This document shows positions 1-9,734 of a DNA stretch of 61,834 nt, one piece after another. Under the pieces are notes generated by a model. That model saw only the letters and a program-made list of their open reading frames with translations, searched no databases and was not told the DNA's origin. The stretch covers positions 580,614 to 642,447 of the forward strand of contig NZ_LT985749.1 of assembly GCF_900290115.1 (NCBI RefSeq). The letters run 5' to 3'. Position 1 is the stretch's first letter, and each line of letters starts with the position of its first letter. Source of the stretch: Alistipes sp. Marseille-P5061. GTDB taxonomy: Bacteria > Bacteroidota > Bacteroidia > Bacteroidales > Rikenellaceae. Both the position numbers and the translations under genes were made by a program.

Positions 1-523
1 CATCTATTTTAAGATTCGTTGTTTATGGTTGTCTGACAGGTGTACAAGTTCCTGTCAGAGGTGCTGTATATATGACGTAATATATTATAAATGAGTCTCT
101 AAACTAAAAATTAACTAAGTATTGTTATTATGTAAATATAGTAATAATTCGATATTAGCCACCTCAATTTAGTTCTTATCAGAATAAGCACAGAACATAT
201 ACCAAAAGTGATGATTGCCAACAAGATGTATTTATAAGTACTATTCGTATTGTTGTAAAAAACAATTCGCATCAATTAAAATGATAAAACACTTGTAATC
301 ATCAATATAAACTGATTATATCAGAAAAGTGAGACAATGACCTTGGCAACATAATTTTAACCATTTTCTCTTTTTTATATAAATCTGCCAACAATATCCA
401 TGAGTCGCCTGTTTTCAAGAAAATTACGTCGCGAGATCCATTTCAAATTAAGATTCGAATTTTGATGAGTCGTTAAATTCTTGTAATTTTCGTAAAATTT
501 ACGGATTAATTTCACAAAGCAAT
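1..523. other. AT-rich leader region without a gene
   Basis: No convincing reading frame is seen and base composition is much more AT-rich than the following genes. A short dyad (arms CGTAAA and TTTACG, one-base centre) lies at 491-503, about 20 bases before the flavin reductase start, and could be an operator. No clear TAnnTTTG promoter element was found. No tRNA or copy of the queD-type repeat seen further right was recognised here. Confidence 0.4.
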
Positions 524-1081
524 ATGAAGAAAGACTTTGGATTGAAGAGTTGGCTCTACCCGATGCCCGTACTGATTGTGGCAGCCTACGACGAGCAAGG
601 TGTGCCCAATATCATGAATGCCGCCTGGGGTGGCATATTTACCGATGAGACAATCGGAATCTGTCTCTCCGCCGGGCATAAAACCACGAAAAATATCCTT
701 GCAACACGTGCCTTCACCGTCAGCATGGCCACGGTCAATCAAGTGGCAGCCTGCGACTATGTGGGTACCGTCTCCGGGAATAAAGTCCCCGACAAATTCG
801 CCCGGGCAGGATTTCATGCTACTCCTTCGGCGCACGTCAATGCCCCGATGATCGACGAACTGCCCATGACGCTCGAGTGCGAACTACTATCCTATGATCC
901 CGCAAGCTGCCATCTGACAGGACGTATCGTCAACATCTCGGCCGACGAAAGCATTCTGACCGACGGGCAAATCGACCTGCGCAAGTTGCGCCCGATCAGC
1001 TTCGACCCCATCCATCTCGAATATATCGAATTGGGGGCTACGGTCGACAAGGCTTTCTCCTGCGGCAAGAAACTAAAATAG
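524..1081 (+). CDS. Flavin reductase family protein (FMN-binding split barrel)
   Basis: The 185-residue product resembles the flavoredoxin/flavin reductase family. This family binds FMN in a split-barrel fold and transfers electrons from reduced nicotinamide or flavin donors in the cytoplasm. The opening (KSWLYPMPVLIV), the N-A-A-W-G-G-I segment and the central K-T-T-K-N-I motif are typical, and the length is normal. The ATG at 524 follows an AT-rich leader. The helicase gene starts 21 bases after the stop on the same strand, so the two may be co-transcribed. The physiological substrate cannot be read from sequence. Confidence 0.85.
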   Translation: MKKDFGLKSWLYPMPVLIVAAYDEQGVPNIMNAAWGGIFTDETIGICLSAGHKTTKNILATRAFTVSMATVNQVAACDYVGTVSGNKVPDKFARAGFHATPSAHVNAPMIDELPMTLECELLSYDPASCHLTGRIVNISADESILTDGQIDLRKLRPISFDPIHLEYIELGATVDKAFSCGKKLK

Positions 1082-1102
1082 TAAGACCCGTCGCTATTCA
1101 GG

Positions 1103-3856
1103 ATGTACGACCCTCGGGAAAATCGGATTATCATCGACGGAGAGGACAAAACCGACTCCGTCGAACGCTGTTGGTACACCTCAAGGCCCAACCGCTGCCA
1201 TGTTATTTTCTGCCATTTTCCGAAGACCTACTCCTATGTCCCGAGCAAAGTGTTATGGCTGAAGGATCCCGTAGTATTTGATCCGCAACATTGCCACCTG
1301 CTTCACAAAGGCCGCCGGATAGAGCCTCTCTCCTACATCGCCGCTTTCCAACAAGGCTCGCGGCGATTCTGGTATGTGGAATACGCCAACGGCACCGGAG
1401 CCCACTACAAGGGATCGGAGGTTGAACTGGTTCGGTCGTGCCTGGAGGAACCACCCGCACAAGATCGCTTTGCCTATCTGCGCGACGTAGCGGAGCTCAA
1501 CCCACTGGAGACCGACGACGGACAGAAACTACTGTTGATGCAGTACCAGAAGATCGACTTCGTCTCCGACCGTTCGGCAGCGGCCCTCTACCTGAATCCC
1601 GGCAAGGACTCGCCCCGACAATTCCCGGTGCCGCAGCTCATCTACCCCTTCGGGTGCAACGCCAGCCAGCAGAGAGCTATCCAGGCAGCCTTCGGGAATC
1701 AGATCAGCATCATCCAAGGCCCTCCGGGAACCGGCAAGACGCAGACGATCCTCAACATCGTGGCCAACCTTGTGGTGCAGGAGAAGACCGTGCTGGTCGT
1801 CTCGAACAACAACTCGGCCATCGAAAATGTGGTCGAGAAGCTGGCGAAGCAAAGGCTGGGATTTCTCACCGCCCTGCTGGGCAGCCGTGAGCGAAAGACA
1901 GCCTTCGTCGAAACACAGGCTATCGAGAAGTCCATTCCGGCCGAGATCGACTCGTGGTATTCGGCCGAAACCGACTCTCCGGAGTTTCTCCGCGCCATTC
2001 AGTCCGAGGCCGAATCGTTGCAGACGGTTTTCGAACGACAGGAGCGGCTGGCTCGTGCCCGACAGGAGTTGACGGGGCTGCAAACCGAACAGCTCCATTT
2101 CGAGCAGGAGACAACGATTGATCCCTCCGTGACGCTTCGTCGGCAGATGTCATCGGCCCGTCTGCTGATGCTGTGGAACGAATTGCAGGCCGCTGTCGAG
2201 TGGCAGCCGAACGGGCTCTTCGACAGATGGAGCGAAGCAGTCCGATGGTTTCTGCTCAAACGCCGGATCCGCCGTCTGTTCGACGGGTTGCCCCGCCACC
2301 CGGAGCGGCAGGATCTCCAGCGGTTGATCCCCCTCCTCCAGCGCAGCTACTACCAGGTCCGGCAAGAGGAGCTCGCGGCGGAGATCGACCAAATTGAAAA
2401 GCAACTTGCCACGTCGGATGCTCCGGCGATGGTGGCCCGTCTGAGCGACGACTCGATGCGCTACCTTCGCAGCCGACTGGCCGCCCGCTATGGCAAGGGA
2501 CACAAACGGCCCATTTTCCAGCACATCACCCCCGAGCTGCTCAAGGAGTACCCCGTCGTATTGAGCACGACCTTCTCCTCACGATCGAATTTCCGGGCAG
2601 AGACGTTGTTCGACTACGTGATTATGGACGAAGCCTCGCAGGTGTCGTCCGAAACAGGGACGCTGGCATTGATGTGCGCCCGCAATGCAGTGATTGTCGG
2701 CGATTCGATGCAGCTGCCCAACGTCATTACAGACGCCGACCGGCTCCGCATGCAGGCCATCGCCGCCAAACACGCGATCGATCCCCGCTACGACTGCGCC
2801 GCGCTGAGTTTTCTGGAGTCCGTCTGTCGGGTCTTTCCCGAAGCGCCGCAGACGCTGCTGCGCGAACACTACCGCTGCCATCCGAAGATTATCAACTTCT
2901 GCAACCAGCGCTTCTACGGCGGGCGCCTGCTGATCATGACCGAGGATCGCGGCGAACCCGACGTCATCACAGCGTGGCGGACTGCCCCGGGGCATCACGC
3001 GCGGGGAGCGTTCAATCCCCGCGAGATCGAGACGATCCGGCGCGAGGTGCTGCCGTCACTCCCCTGCGAGCCGGCCGAGATTGGCATTATCTCCCCCTAC
3101 AACGAGCAGGTCAATGCGCTCCACCGCGAACTGGGCGGAAGCGTTGATGTGGCTACGGTCCACAAGTTCCAGGGGCGGGAGAAGGAGGCCATCATCCTGT
3201 CGACCGTCGACGATCAGATTACCGTCTTCACGGATGATCCCAATCTGTTGAACGTTGCCGTATCGCGGGCCAAGCGGCAATTCACGCTCGTCACCTCGAG
3301 CAACGAACAGCCCAACAGCCGCAACATCGCTGACCTGCTGGCCTACATCGACTACAACGGCTGCAAGATCACGGAGAGCGCCATCCATTCGGTTTTCGAC
3401 CTGCTCTACGAACCCTACGCCGAGGCGCGACGGGAGTTTCTCAAGCGGCACCGCCGGATCTCGGAGTTCGACTCCGAGAATCTGACCTATACCCTGCTGG
3501 AACGGGTGCTGGAGGCGGACCCGGCATTCCGGCATCTGGGCGTCCTCTGCCACCAACCGCTGCGACAACTGATCCGCGACTGGACGCTTCTCAATGACGA
3601 AGAGCGCCGCTATGCCTCGAACGGAGCCACGCACCTCGACTTCCTGATCTACAACCGGGTGGGCAAACGGCCCATCCTGGCTATCGAGACCGACGGCTAC
3701 CAGTTCCACAAACAAGGAACCCGCCAATCCGAACGCGACCGGATGAAGGATTGCATCCTCGATCGCTACGGCCTACCGCTGCTGCGCCTCTCGACCACGG
3801 GCACCGACGAGGAGGCCAAGATCCACACGCAATTAACCGAACTCTTACAGAGATAG
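1103..3856 (+). CDS. SF1 DNA/RNA helicase fused to a PD-(D/E)XK nuclease-like domain
   Basis: This 917-residue protein is an UPF1/DNA2-type superfamily 1 helicase. Walker A (GPPGTGKT) is near residue 206, the DEAS Walker B box near 506, the HYRCHP motif near 590, the KFQGRE motif near 685 and the VSRAK motif near 718. The last ~80 residues look like a Vsr/DUF559-type endonuclease, with Asp846 followed by Glu862-x-Asp864. Such fusions are common in bacterial defence islands and may unwind and cut foreign nucleic acid. That role is inferred from domains and from the adjacent Wadjet operon. The gene is GC-rich, unlike the AT-richer genes to its right. Confidence 0.8.
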   Translation: MYDPRENRIIIDGEDKTDSVERCWYTSRPNRCHVIFCHFPKTYSYVPSKVLWLKDPVVFDPQHCHLLHKGRRIEPLSYIAAFQQGSRRFWYVEYANGTGAHYKGSEVELVRSCLEEPPAQDRFAYLRDVAELNPLETDDGQKLLLMQYQKIDFVSDRSAAALYLNPGKDSPRQFPVPQLIYPFGCNASQQRAIQAAFGNQISIIQGPPGTGKTQTILNIVANLVVQEKTVLVVSNNNSAIENVVEKLAKQRLGFLTALLGSRERKTAFVETQAIEKSIPAEIDSWYSAETDSPEFLRAIQSEAESLQTVFERQERLARARQELTGLQTEQLHFEQETTIDPSVTLRRQMSSARLLMLWNELQAAVEWQPNGLFDRWSEAVRWFLLKRRIRRLFDGLPRHPERQDLQRLIPLLQRSYYQVRQEELAAEIDQIEKQLATSDAPAMVARLSDDSMRYLRSRLAARYGKGHKRPIFQHITPELLKEYPVVLSTTFSSRSNFRAETLFDYVIMDEASQVSSETGTLALMCARNAVIVGDSMQLPNVITDADRLRMQAIAAKHAIDPRYDCAALSFLESVCRVFPEAPQTLLREHYRCHPKIINFCNQRFYGGRLLIMTEDRGEPDVITAWRTAPGHHARGAFNPREIETIRREVLPSLPCEPAEIGIISPYNEQVNALHRELGGSVDVATVHKFQGREKEAIILSTVDDQITVFTDDPNLLNVAVSRAKRQFTLVTSSNEQPNSRNIADLLAYIDYNGCKITESAIHSVFDLLYEPYAEARREFLKRHRRISEFDSENLTYTLLERVLEADPAFRHLGVLCHQPLRQLIRDWTLLNDEERRYASNGATHLDFLIYNRVGKRPILAIETDGYQFHKQGTRQSERDRMKDCILDRYGLPLLRLSTTGTDEEAKIHTQLTELLQR

Positions 3857-3906
3857 CTGCTGGAGGAATTTATGGCTAAAAATCCGTCCAATCCATTCGA
3901 AATTAC

Positions 3907-3914
3907 TATCTTTG
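3907..3914 (+). promoter_or_regulatory. Bacteroidota -7 promoter element
   Basis: TATCTTTG fits the TAnnTTTG consensus and sits 18 bases before the ATG of the GIY-YIG gene. This gives that gene its own promoter and a very short leader. A good -33 TTTG partner is not obvious. Confidence 0.6.
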
Positions 3915-3932
3915 CATATTAACACGCTCCCA

Positions 3933-4574
3933 ATGAAAAAAGAAGCAGGATACGTATACATTCTGACCAATCCGAGCTTTAAGGAGGATTGGGTGAAAAT
4001 CGGCAAGAGTTCCCGCCCGGTAGATGTTCGCTCGAAAGAGTTGGACAATACGGCCGTACCTATGCCGTTCGAGATTTATGCGACACTCAAAACCTCGAAA
4101 TACGAAGAGGTCGAGAAGTTGATTCACAAGACCATCGACCGGCTGACCGATTTGCGGATTCGTCAGAATCGGGAATTCTTCAACGTGCCTCCTGCTAAAG
4201 CGTTGGACATCCTGCGCGACATATCGACCACGCTCGACGATGCCGAGATTGATGAAGTTCATCTTAGGAATAAGAAAGCGGAGCCGGAGGAGCCCACCGA
4301 GAACGGGAAGAAACGAGCTCGCTTCAAGTTCAGCATGGTTCACATTCCGATTGGCGCAACTCTGGTTTTCGTGCCGACCGGAATTGAAGTAACGGTCGCG
4401 GACGACGACCACATCGAATACGAAGGCCGCCTCTACAAACTCTCGCCCTTCGTCGGGACCTTTATGCCCGAAGAGCGCCGCAATACTTCGGGGGCATATC
4501 AAGGAGCAAAGTATTTCACCTATAAAGGCGAGCTATTGAGCAACCTCCGAGCCCGTTGCGAACACGAGGAATAG
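3933..4574 (+). CDS. GIY-YIG (T5orf172/MUG113-like) nuclease-family protein
   Basis: The ATG at 3933 gives 213 residues; a longer TTG-started frame from 3912 would overlap the -7 element. The N-terminus (GYVYILTN...VKIGKS...R...L) matches the T5orf172/MUG113 branch of the GIY-YIG fold, found in phage and accessory proteins that cut or bind DNA. Residues ~115-213 contain a basic KKRARFKF stretch and a predicted beta-rich tail, perhaps DNA binding. It lies between the helicase-nuclease and the convergent jetD gene, so a defence role is plausible but unproven. Confidence 0.7.
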   Translation: MKKEAGYVYILTNPSFKEDWVKIGKSSRPVDVRSKELDNTAVPMPFEIYATLKTSKYEEVEKLIHKTIDRLTDLRIRQNREFFNVPPAKALDILRDISTTLDDAEIDEVHLRNKKAEPEEPTENGKKRARFKFSMVHIPIGATLVFVPTGIEVTVADDDHIEYEGRLYKLSPFVGTFMPEERRNTSGAYQGAKYFTYKGELLSNLRARCEHEE

Positions 4575-4648
4575 CACTGAGCGACGGGACGTTTTTCGAT
4601 TTGAAGTCAATCTTCAAACAAAAGACCTATTGTCAGAGATTAAGAGGG

Positions 4649-5497
4649 TTAATTCTCACAGATGTACCCCTCTTGATCATAAGCCTTTCGCTCGCGATGG
4701 ATTAAATCTATCAAGTGCTGCAATTCAGGCACTTCGGATTTAATATTCTTAAATCGGTTATACTGTTCATCATATCTTTTCCTGGAGCCCGATTTCAGGC
4801 GCGATTCCACATCGTCGGGGATCAGATACGAAGAGCGTTCTTTCCCCAAATACTGCTGAAAATCAACCAGGAATATATTTATCCCTGCCAGATCAAAATC
4901 GCCAAAATGCAGATAATGATTCGGGATAGTGCATAGCCATCTCCTTAAATCTGTGGATTGCGGATATCGGGAAACAAAGAGCACCCGGGTTGAGAGATCA
5001 TGCGCCTGAAGATATTGTTCAAAGAATATTCGTTGCTGACGAATCATCCGGAAGTTCTCCATATTCTCGACACCAATCACCACCACATCCTCCGGGATTG
5101 TAAAACGCCCCCAATCGGCGACAAAGAGGAAGCTCCCCTCCGGCGGATTCACCACGAAAGGCTTCCCGTCAAGAAGACACGCAATCGGTTCATAGCTGTT
5201 CACCGGGAACCCCGGGCAGGAACGAACCATAACGAGTTTGGAGTTCCCGGTTTCCGCAGCCATCGAAGCACGGGAATTCGGTTGATCCACTTCGAGGATT
5301 CGATAGCTTTCATCCCGGTCTATGAGAAACCGTTTAAGAGCCTCCGGGTCACGAGCCCGATACGATTTTCTTGAGCCGCGAGACAGGACCAATAGCAGAC
5401 CTTCCGCCAGCAGCTCGTCAAGCAGCCGACTGTTTAGCTTCGAACCTGCAACTTGTTCACCGGCCAACAATGCCTGTATAGATGCATTTATCGCCAT
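4649..5497 (-). CDS. jetD: Wadjet system TOPRIM nuclease subunit JetD
   Basis: The 282-residue product is the last gene of a four-gene operon and carries the TOPRIM nuclease signature of Spo11/topoisomerase VI-like JetD proteins. The conserved glutamate is Glu144 in VVIGVENMENF and the DxD pair is Asp200/Asp202 in HFGDFDLAGI. In characterised Wadjet systems JetD cleaves circular plasmid DNA after loop extrusion by JetABC. The N-terminal ~100 residues look like a winged-helix DNA-binding part. The start lies 9 bases after the jetC stop. Assignment rests on motif plus operon context. Confidence 0.82.
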   Translation of the reverse strand: MAINASIQALLAGEQVAGSKLNSRLLDELLAEGLLLVLSRGSRKSYRARDPEALKRFLIDRDESYRILEVDQPNSRASMAAETGNSKLVMVRSCPGFPVNSYEPIACLLDGKPFVVNPPEGSFLFVADWGRFTIPEDVVVIGVENMENFRMIRQQRIFFEQYLQAHDLSTRVLFVSRYPQSTDLRRWLCTIPNHYLHFGDFDLAGINIFLVDFQQYLGKERSSYLIPDDVESRLKSGSRKRYDEQYNRFKNIKSEVPELQHLIDLIHRERKAYDQEGYICEN

Positions 5498-5506
5498 ATC
5501 ATCCGA

Positions 5507-8500
5507 CTAATTGATTCGTTGCAACAATTTTTCGACCCTCGTCTTCACGCCATGTTTACTGAGGAGGTATGTATAGCGATAGTCGTAAGGATTGTACGAC
5601 GTAGGCGAACTATTGATAAGATAGATATTGCGTGAGTTGGCGAACTGCAGAATCCCCTTTATATTGTTGGGATGCAGACGCCCAATCTCATCCATCATGC
5701 AGTGGACGATGAAATCACCACTCTTTTTGGCCGCCTTTTTCTTAAAGACATTGATGAGCATGATATTGACCATCGCCTTCACAAGAATATCCGTACCATC
5801 CGATCCGACGTTATTGATACGTTCCACCCAGCCCGTGTCGTTGTCATTCTCTTTGACACGGAACTGTAGCCGGAAGGCATCTCCCAAGGATACCGTCGCA
5901 CGATTGGGCTCGTTCTGCAACTGATGCGACAGACTCTTCAGATAATCGACAACCTTACGGTTCACTTCATCCTGGTTATTGTCCGAGAAAAGATTCAGTT
6001 CGCCAATGGTGAGCGCATTATCCATCGTATAATCGTGAATAGAGATTAGCAACTGCATGAGCTTGTCGCTCGATGCATCGGCCCGGAGCTCAATACTCTT
6101 GATGACTCCGGCAAAATTCTTCTCCACGAAATCCCGGTTGATATCCTGTATCACTTCATTCACATCCGACCTTCGTTTCATGAGGGACCCGATTTCGGCC
6201 GAGATACGCCCCATGATATCTTTGTAATGCTCGCTGGTCCGTCGGCGAAACTCCTCGATTTTGTTATTATCCATGAAGTCCTGCAAATCGACCGCAATTT
6301 GCATATAGTCAGCATCCGTCACCGGCATTGTGTTGAAGTGGAAAGCATTCTGAGGCTTGAAGTTCCGATTGAAGCTGACAACGACGGATTTCAATTTCTC
6401 GATTGATTCCCGTTTTTGATTGACAACTCCCCGCAATTGGCTCAAGAGCTGCTGACAATCCTGCTGTGTCTTCATCGTTCTATCATCCGTGAGATAAGTA
6501 TCCGGCACCAGATGCTCGTTATTGCGCATCTGATGATAACGCTCCAACCCCTCACGCCTATGCTCCAGCTCCTTTAGGAGTTTTTTCTGGCTCTCATCCA
6601 GCTCCGCGCACCGCCTCAAAATACGCTCCCGTTTGTCATCATAGTGCTGCCGGATCGAGGAGAGCTGCCGTTCAATAGCTTTCATGCTCTCTTTGATTTC
6701 CGGTTCCACGGCAAAGAGATTTTTTTCGGCATCCCGATATCTGATAACAATCGGTCGTTCTTTATCAATCCTTTTTAACAGTCCCTGCAAATCTTCCAGC
6801 TCCTTACGATATTGCTCAAGCAGATGCGTGTCAACGCCTTTTCCGGCAAGCTCCTCGTTCTGCTGTTTGTCAAGTTGCTTCTTCTGATCGGCAAACTCCT
6901 GATTGCGCGCGGCGGTCTCCACGTTTTGTGACGCTTTGAAGACACGTAACTCCGCATCAAGAGCTTTGGAAGCCTTGTCGAATGCCGAATCAAGGTCCTT
7001 CAAATCTTTCTTGTTCTTCAGTTCATTCTTCTCACGGGCCTCTTTCTCCGATTGTACCTTCAAAACTGCCTCGTTGCAAGCACGTTGACGGACTTCGGTC
7101 TCCCGAGCAATCTCTTCCTGCTCCTCCATCTCCAGTTTATGCCGCTGGATTTGCAATTCCTGACGTTTGCCGGGGAGCTGTTCCTCCTCCACCTTCAATA
7201 AGGTTGCACTTTGACGAAGAGGATTTATCAGCGCGGCATATTTCTTACGGAGTTTTCCTATTTCATCCTCATGAGTAGCAAGCAACTGTGCCAACTGACG
7301 CTCTAACTGCTGCACCAGTTCTTCCAATCGCTTCTTCTCCGCCCTGTACTCGTCGGGAGTACGATGGACCGAGTCGATATTATCCAGGTTTAACTGGATG
7401 CCAAACAGCCCATCGCTGGCACCGGACAGCCGAGGCTCAAGCCCTTCTGCGTATAAAACCCGCTCCTCATCAACGACCTTACCAATCGTATTCTCCCAGC
7501 CTTCCGTATTTTCACAAAGCCACTTGTAAAGAGAGCCGTCCAGGTGAGCAAGCAAGCCATCAATCCTTGCGACTTGTTCACGGATTTTGGAACAATCCGC
7601 CTCTAGATGCTCCTGCTCACGTTGAAAGGTCTGCTTTACGTCCGCTTCTTGCATCTTGTACTCGGCGGCGAGCTGCTCAATCTGACTTTTCACCGCACGC
7701 TGCTGGGCGGAATTCTCGCTCTCTTTCAGATTCAATTGCAGGAGTCGTTCATCCACCTGCTTGATTGCATCAGCCATAGGATGCCACTGACGGACCTCTC
7801 GCAGCGCAGCTTCTGCCCGATTCTGGTCCGCCAGCAACATTTGCCACCGCTCGTCCGAGTCATGCCTCCAGCTGTTGGAAACCTCAATGACCCGGTTTCG
7901 TTTTTGGGTGCGGTCCTCATCCAGCTTAACGCGCTGCTGCTGAAGTTCGGCCTGCTTGTTATAATATGCCTCTTTCTGGGAGTTCTCAAATGCTTGTCGG
8001 GCATTCTCCAGATTCCCCTTTAATACCTTGTATTTCTCCTCTATCGATGCATGGGTCCTCAGTAAACCATCCAACAACGTCTGTTTATCCGTCCTCTCCT
8101 GCCGAATAGCAGTCTCCCGGTCGGCAAGAGCGAGGATCGGGCCAATACCCAGTGCATCAAACTCTTTTCTAGCCTTCGCTATATCTGCCAATTTACCCTT
8201 TTTGGCACCAAGATCCTGATTGAGCAGGGCTTTCTCCTTGTCGTAGTCTGCCGTCAATTCCCGCTCCCGAGTCCTTTCTTTCTCAATGCTGCTCTTTACC
8301 TCCTTTGCCTTATCTTCCAGAAGCGGAATCTGTTGTTCACTATATGCAACCGCTTCATTCAGCATATGCCACACGTCCAGCAATTGCTGATTGAGCGCGA
8401 TAATCTTGCGCCCCTGGTCTGCAATCTTCATCGCTTGCTGGCGCACAGGGAAACTACCATCACGGGACTGACGGAACCAGCAGTCTATCTCATCATACTC

Positions 8501-9157
8501 CCGTTCGAAGTCCGTAACAAGTCTTCTGTAGGTCTGCAAGTCAATCGGCAGATCCTCCTCTGTCATGGATTGTATCAAGGTGTTCTTCACAAAGTCGGCA
8601 TCCAGCTTCGTATTCAGAAAAACATTCTGGATGCTTCGTGGAATATTCTGATAATGCGAACTCTGCACCAGGGCATAACGCGCGTATTTGGAATCGCGGG
8701 CATTACCGAAGATAATATCCTTGAACATGGCACCGGATTCGATTCTTGCGGAGACAGCCACATTCTTGTCGATGCGTTCCCGAATCCGAATCCAGTCGCT
8801 CAACACCTGCTTGTCCTCGGTAATCAGCCATTCCCGCTTATACGGTGCATCAATAAACCGCCACGAAGCTCGTCCCTGGTAGCGACCGACAAGGATTGTA
8901 TATGCACCATTCTCACGCATTACTTCATAAAGTATATACGAGTTCGACTGGCGGAAATAGAATTCATCAAATGGCTTCTGCCCCTGCTGAATGCCCAAAC
9001 GATGCTTGTCGGCATTGTAGAAAAACAAGAGCGCTCTCAACACGGTGCTTTTACCCACACCCTGCGTTCCCGTAAAATGCACATTCCCGTCTACAGCGAT
9101 CTCGGCATAGGGGATATTCGCGCTATTTATAAAAATGACTTTATTCAGGTACTTCAT
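5507..9157 (-). CDS. jetC: Wadjet SMC-like ATPase subunit JetC (MukB-like)
   Basis: About 1,216 residues from the ATG at 9157 (an upstream TTG at 9169 is also open). The N-terminal head has Walker A GTQGVGKST near residue 30. Long charged coiled-coil stretches occupy most of residues 260-1000. The C-terminal head has a signature-like segment (GSDGTDILVKAMV) and Walker B (FIVHCMMDEIGRLHP). This is the architecture of MukB/JetC motors that extrude DNA loops with JetA and JetB. The start overlaps the jetB end by 17 bases, which suggests translational coupling. No inactivating change is seen. Confidence 0.87.
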   Translation of the reverse strand: MKYLNKVIFINSANIPYAEIAVDGNVHFTGTQGVGKSTVLRALLFFYNADKHRLGIQQGQKPFDEFYFRQSNSYILYEVMRENGAYTILVGRYQGRASWRFIDAPYKREWLITEDKQVLSDWIRIRERIDKNVAVSARIESGAMFKDIIFGNARDSKYARYALVQSSHYQNIPRSIQNVFLNTKLDADFVKNTLIQSMTEEDLPIDLQTYRRLVTDFEREYDEIDCWFRQSRDGSFPVRQQAMKIADQGRKIIALNQQLLDVWHMLNEAVAYSEQQIPLLEDKAKEVKSSIEKERTRERELTADYDKEKALLNQDLGAKKGKLADIAKARKEFDALGIGPILALADRETAIRQERTDKQTLLDGLLRTHASIEEKYKVLKGNLENARQAFENSQKEAYYNKQAELQQQRVKLDEDRTQKRNRVIEVSNSWRHDSDERWQMLLADQNRAEAALREVRQWHPMADAIKQVDERLLQLNLKESENSAQQRAVKSQIEQLAAEYKMQEADVKQTFQREQEHLEADCSKIREQVARIDGLLAHLDGSLYKWLCENTEGWENTIGKVVDEERVLYAEGLEPRLSGASDGLFGIQLNLDNIDSVHRTPDEYRAEKKRLEELVQQLERQLAQLLATHEDEIGKLRKKYAALINPLRQSATLLKVEEEQLPGKRQELQIQRHKLEMEEQEEIARETEVRQRACNEAVLKVQSEKEAREKNELKNKKDLKDLDSAFDKASKALDAELRVFKASQNVETAARNQEFADQKKQLDKQQNEELAGKGVDTHLLEQYRKELEDLQGLLKRIDKERPIVIRYRDAEKNLFAVEPEIKESMKAIERQLSSIRQHYDDKRERILRRCAELDESQKKLLKELEHRREGLERYHQMRNNEHLVPDTYLTDDRTMKTQQDCQQLLSQLRGVVNQKRESIEKLKSVVVSFNRNFKPQNAFHFNTMPVTDADYMQIAVDLQDFMDNNKIEEFRRRTSEHYKDIMGRISAEIGSLMKRRSDVNEVIQDINRDFVEKNFAGVIKSIELRADASSDKLMQLLISIHDYTMDNALTIGELNLFSDNNQDEVNRKVVDYLKSLSHQLQNEPNRATVSLGDAFRLQFRVKENDNDTGWVERINNVGSDGTDILVKAMVNIMLINVFKKKAAKKSGDFIVHCMMDEIGRLHPNNIKGILQFANSRNIYLINSSPTSYNPYDYRYTYLLSKHGVKTRVEKLLQRIN

Positions 9158-9734
9158 CTTCGTTTGCAATTTGAATGATGTCCACCAACTCCTCTACATA
9201 GCGGAATGCCGAAGTGACCTTATAGGTCTCGTCAAGCTCATTGACACACTCCGCAAAGCCCATACTCTGCATCTCCAGAAGCAGCTTGTTCACAATCTCG
9301 ACAAGAGACCCCGCGCCGTATTTCTTGAAAAGATGGTTCGCCTTCTCCTTCATTTCGATATCCAGGCTGATCTGCTCCATCAAATGACTCTTACGGAACT
9401 GATACCCGGCCGTAAAGGACTGATTATAACACTTCAGAAAGTCCAGATAGTCCAGCCATTTGGAGAAGCTGTCCAACTTCTGCTCAATGGACTGTTTACT
9501 CTCTCCTATTCGGGAAAAATAGAAGTAACCATTCCCCGCTTCGAGTTGCAGTCCAATCTCCCGAAAATAATCCGTGTAATCCTCCAGGTTCTCCTCTATA
9601 TCCTCATACAGATGGCGGGTAGAGGTGTCGATGCTGTCGACCGAGAGGAATTCGCCCCGGCTTAAACGCTCGTATATTCTTTGGGTATTATTTCGCATAA
9701 ATGATCGGATATTCAATGTTTTGGTAGATGGCAT
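9141..9734 (-). CDS. jetB: Wadjet MukE-like subunit JetB
   Basis: The 197-residue protein lies between the kleisin-like and ATPase genes and has the length and mixed helical/winged-helix look of MukE/JetB subunits. No short catalytic motif is expected. It would bind the JetA kleisin and help assemble the DNA-entrapping complex. The ATG at 9734 overlaps jetA by 47 bases; an internal ATG at 9698 would reduce this to 11. The call depends mainly on operon position. Confidence 0.75.
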   Translation of the reverse strand: MPSTKTLNIRSFMRNNTQRIYERLSRGEFLSVDSIDTSTRHLYEDIEENLEDYTDYFREIGLQLEAGNGYFYFSRIGESKQSIEQKLDSFSKWLDYLDFLKCYNQSFTAGYQFRKSHLMEQISLDIEMKEKANHLFKKYGAGSLVEIVNKLLLEMQSMGFAECVNELDETYKVTSAFRYVEELVDIIQIANEDEVPE

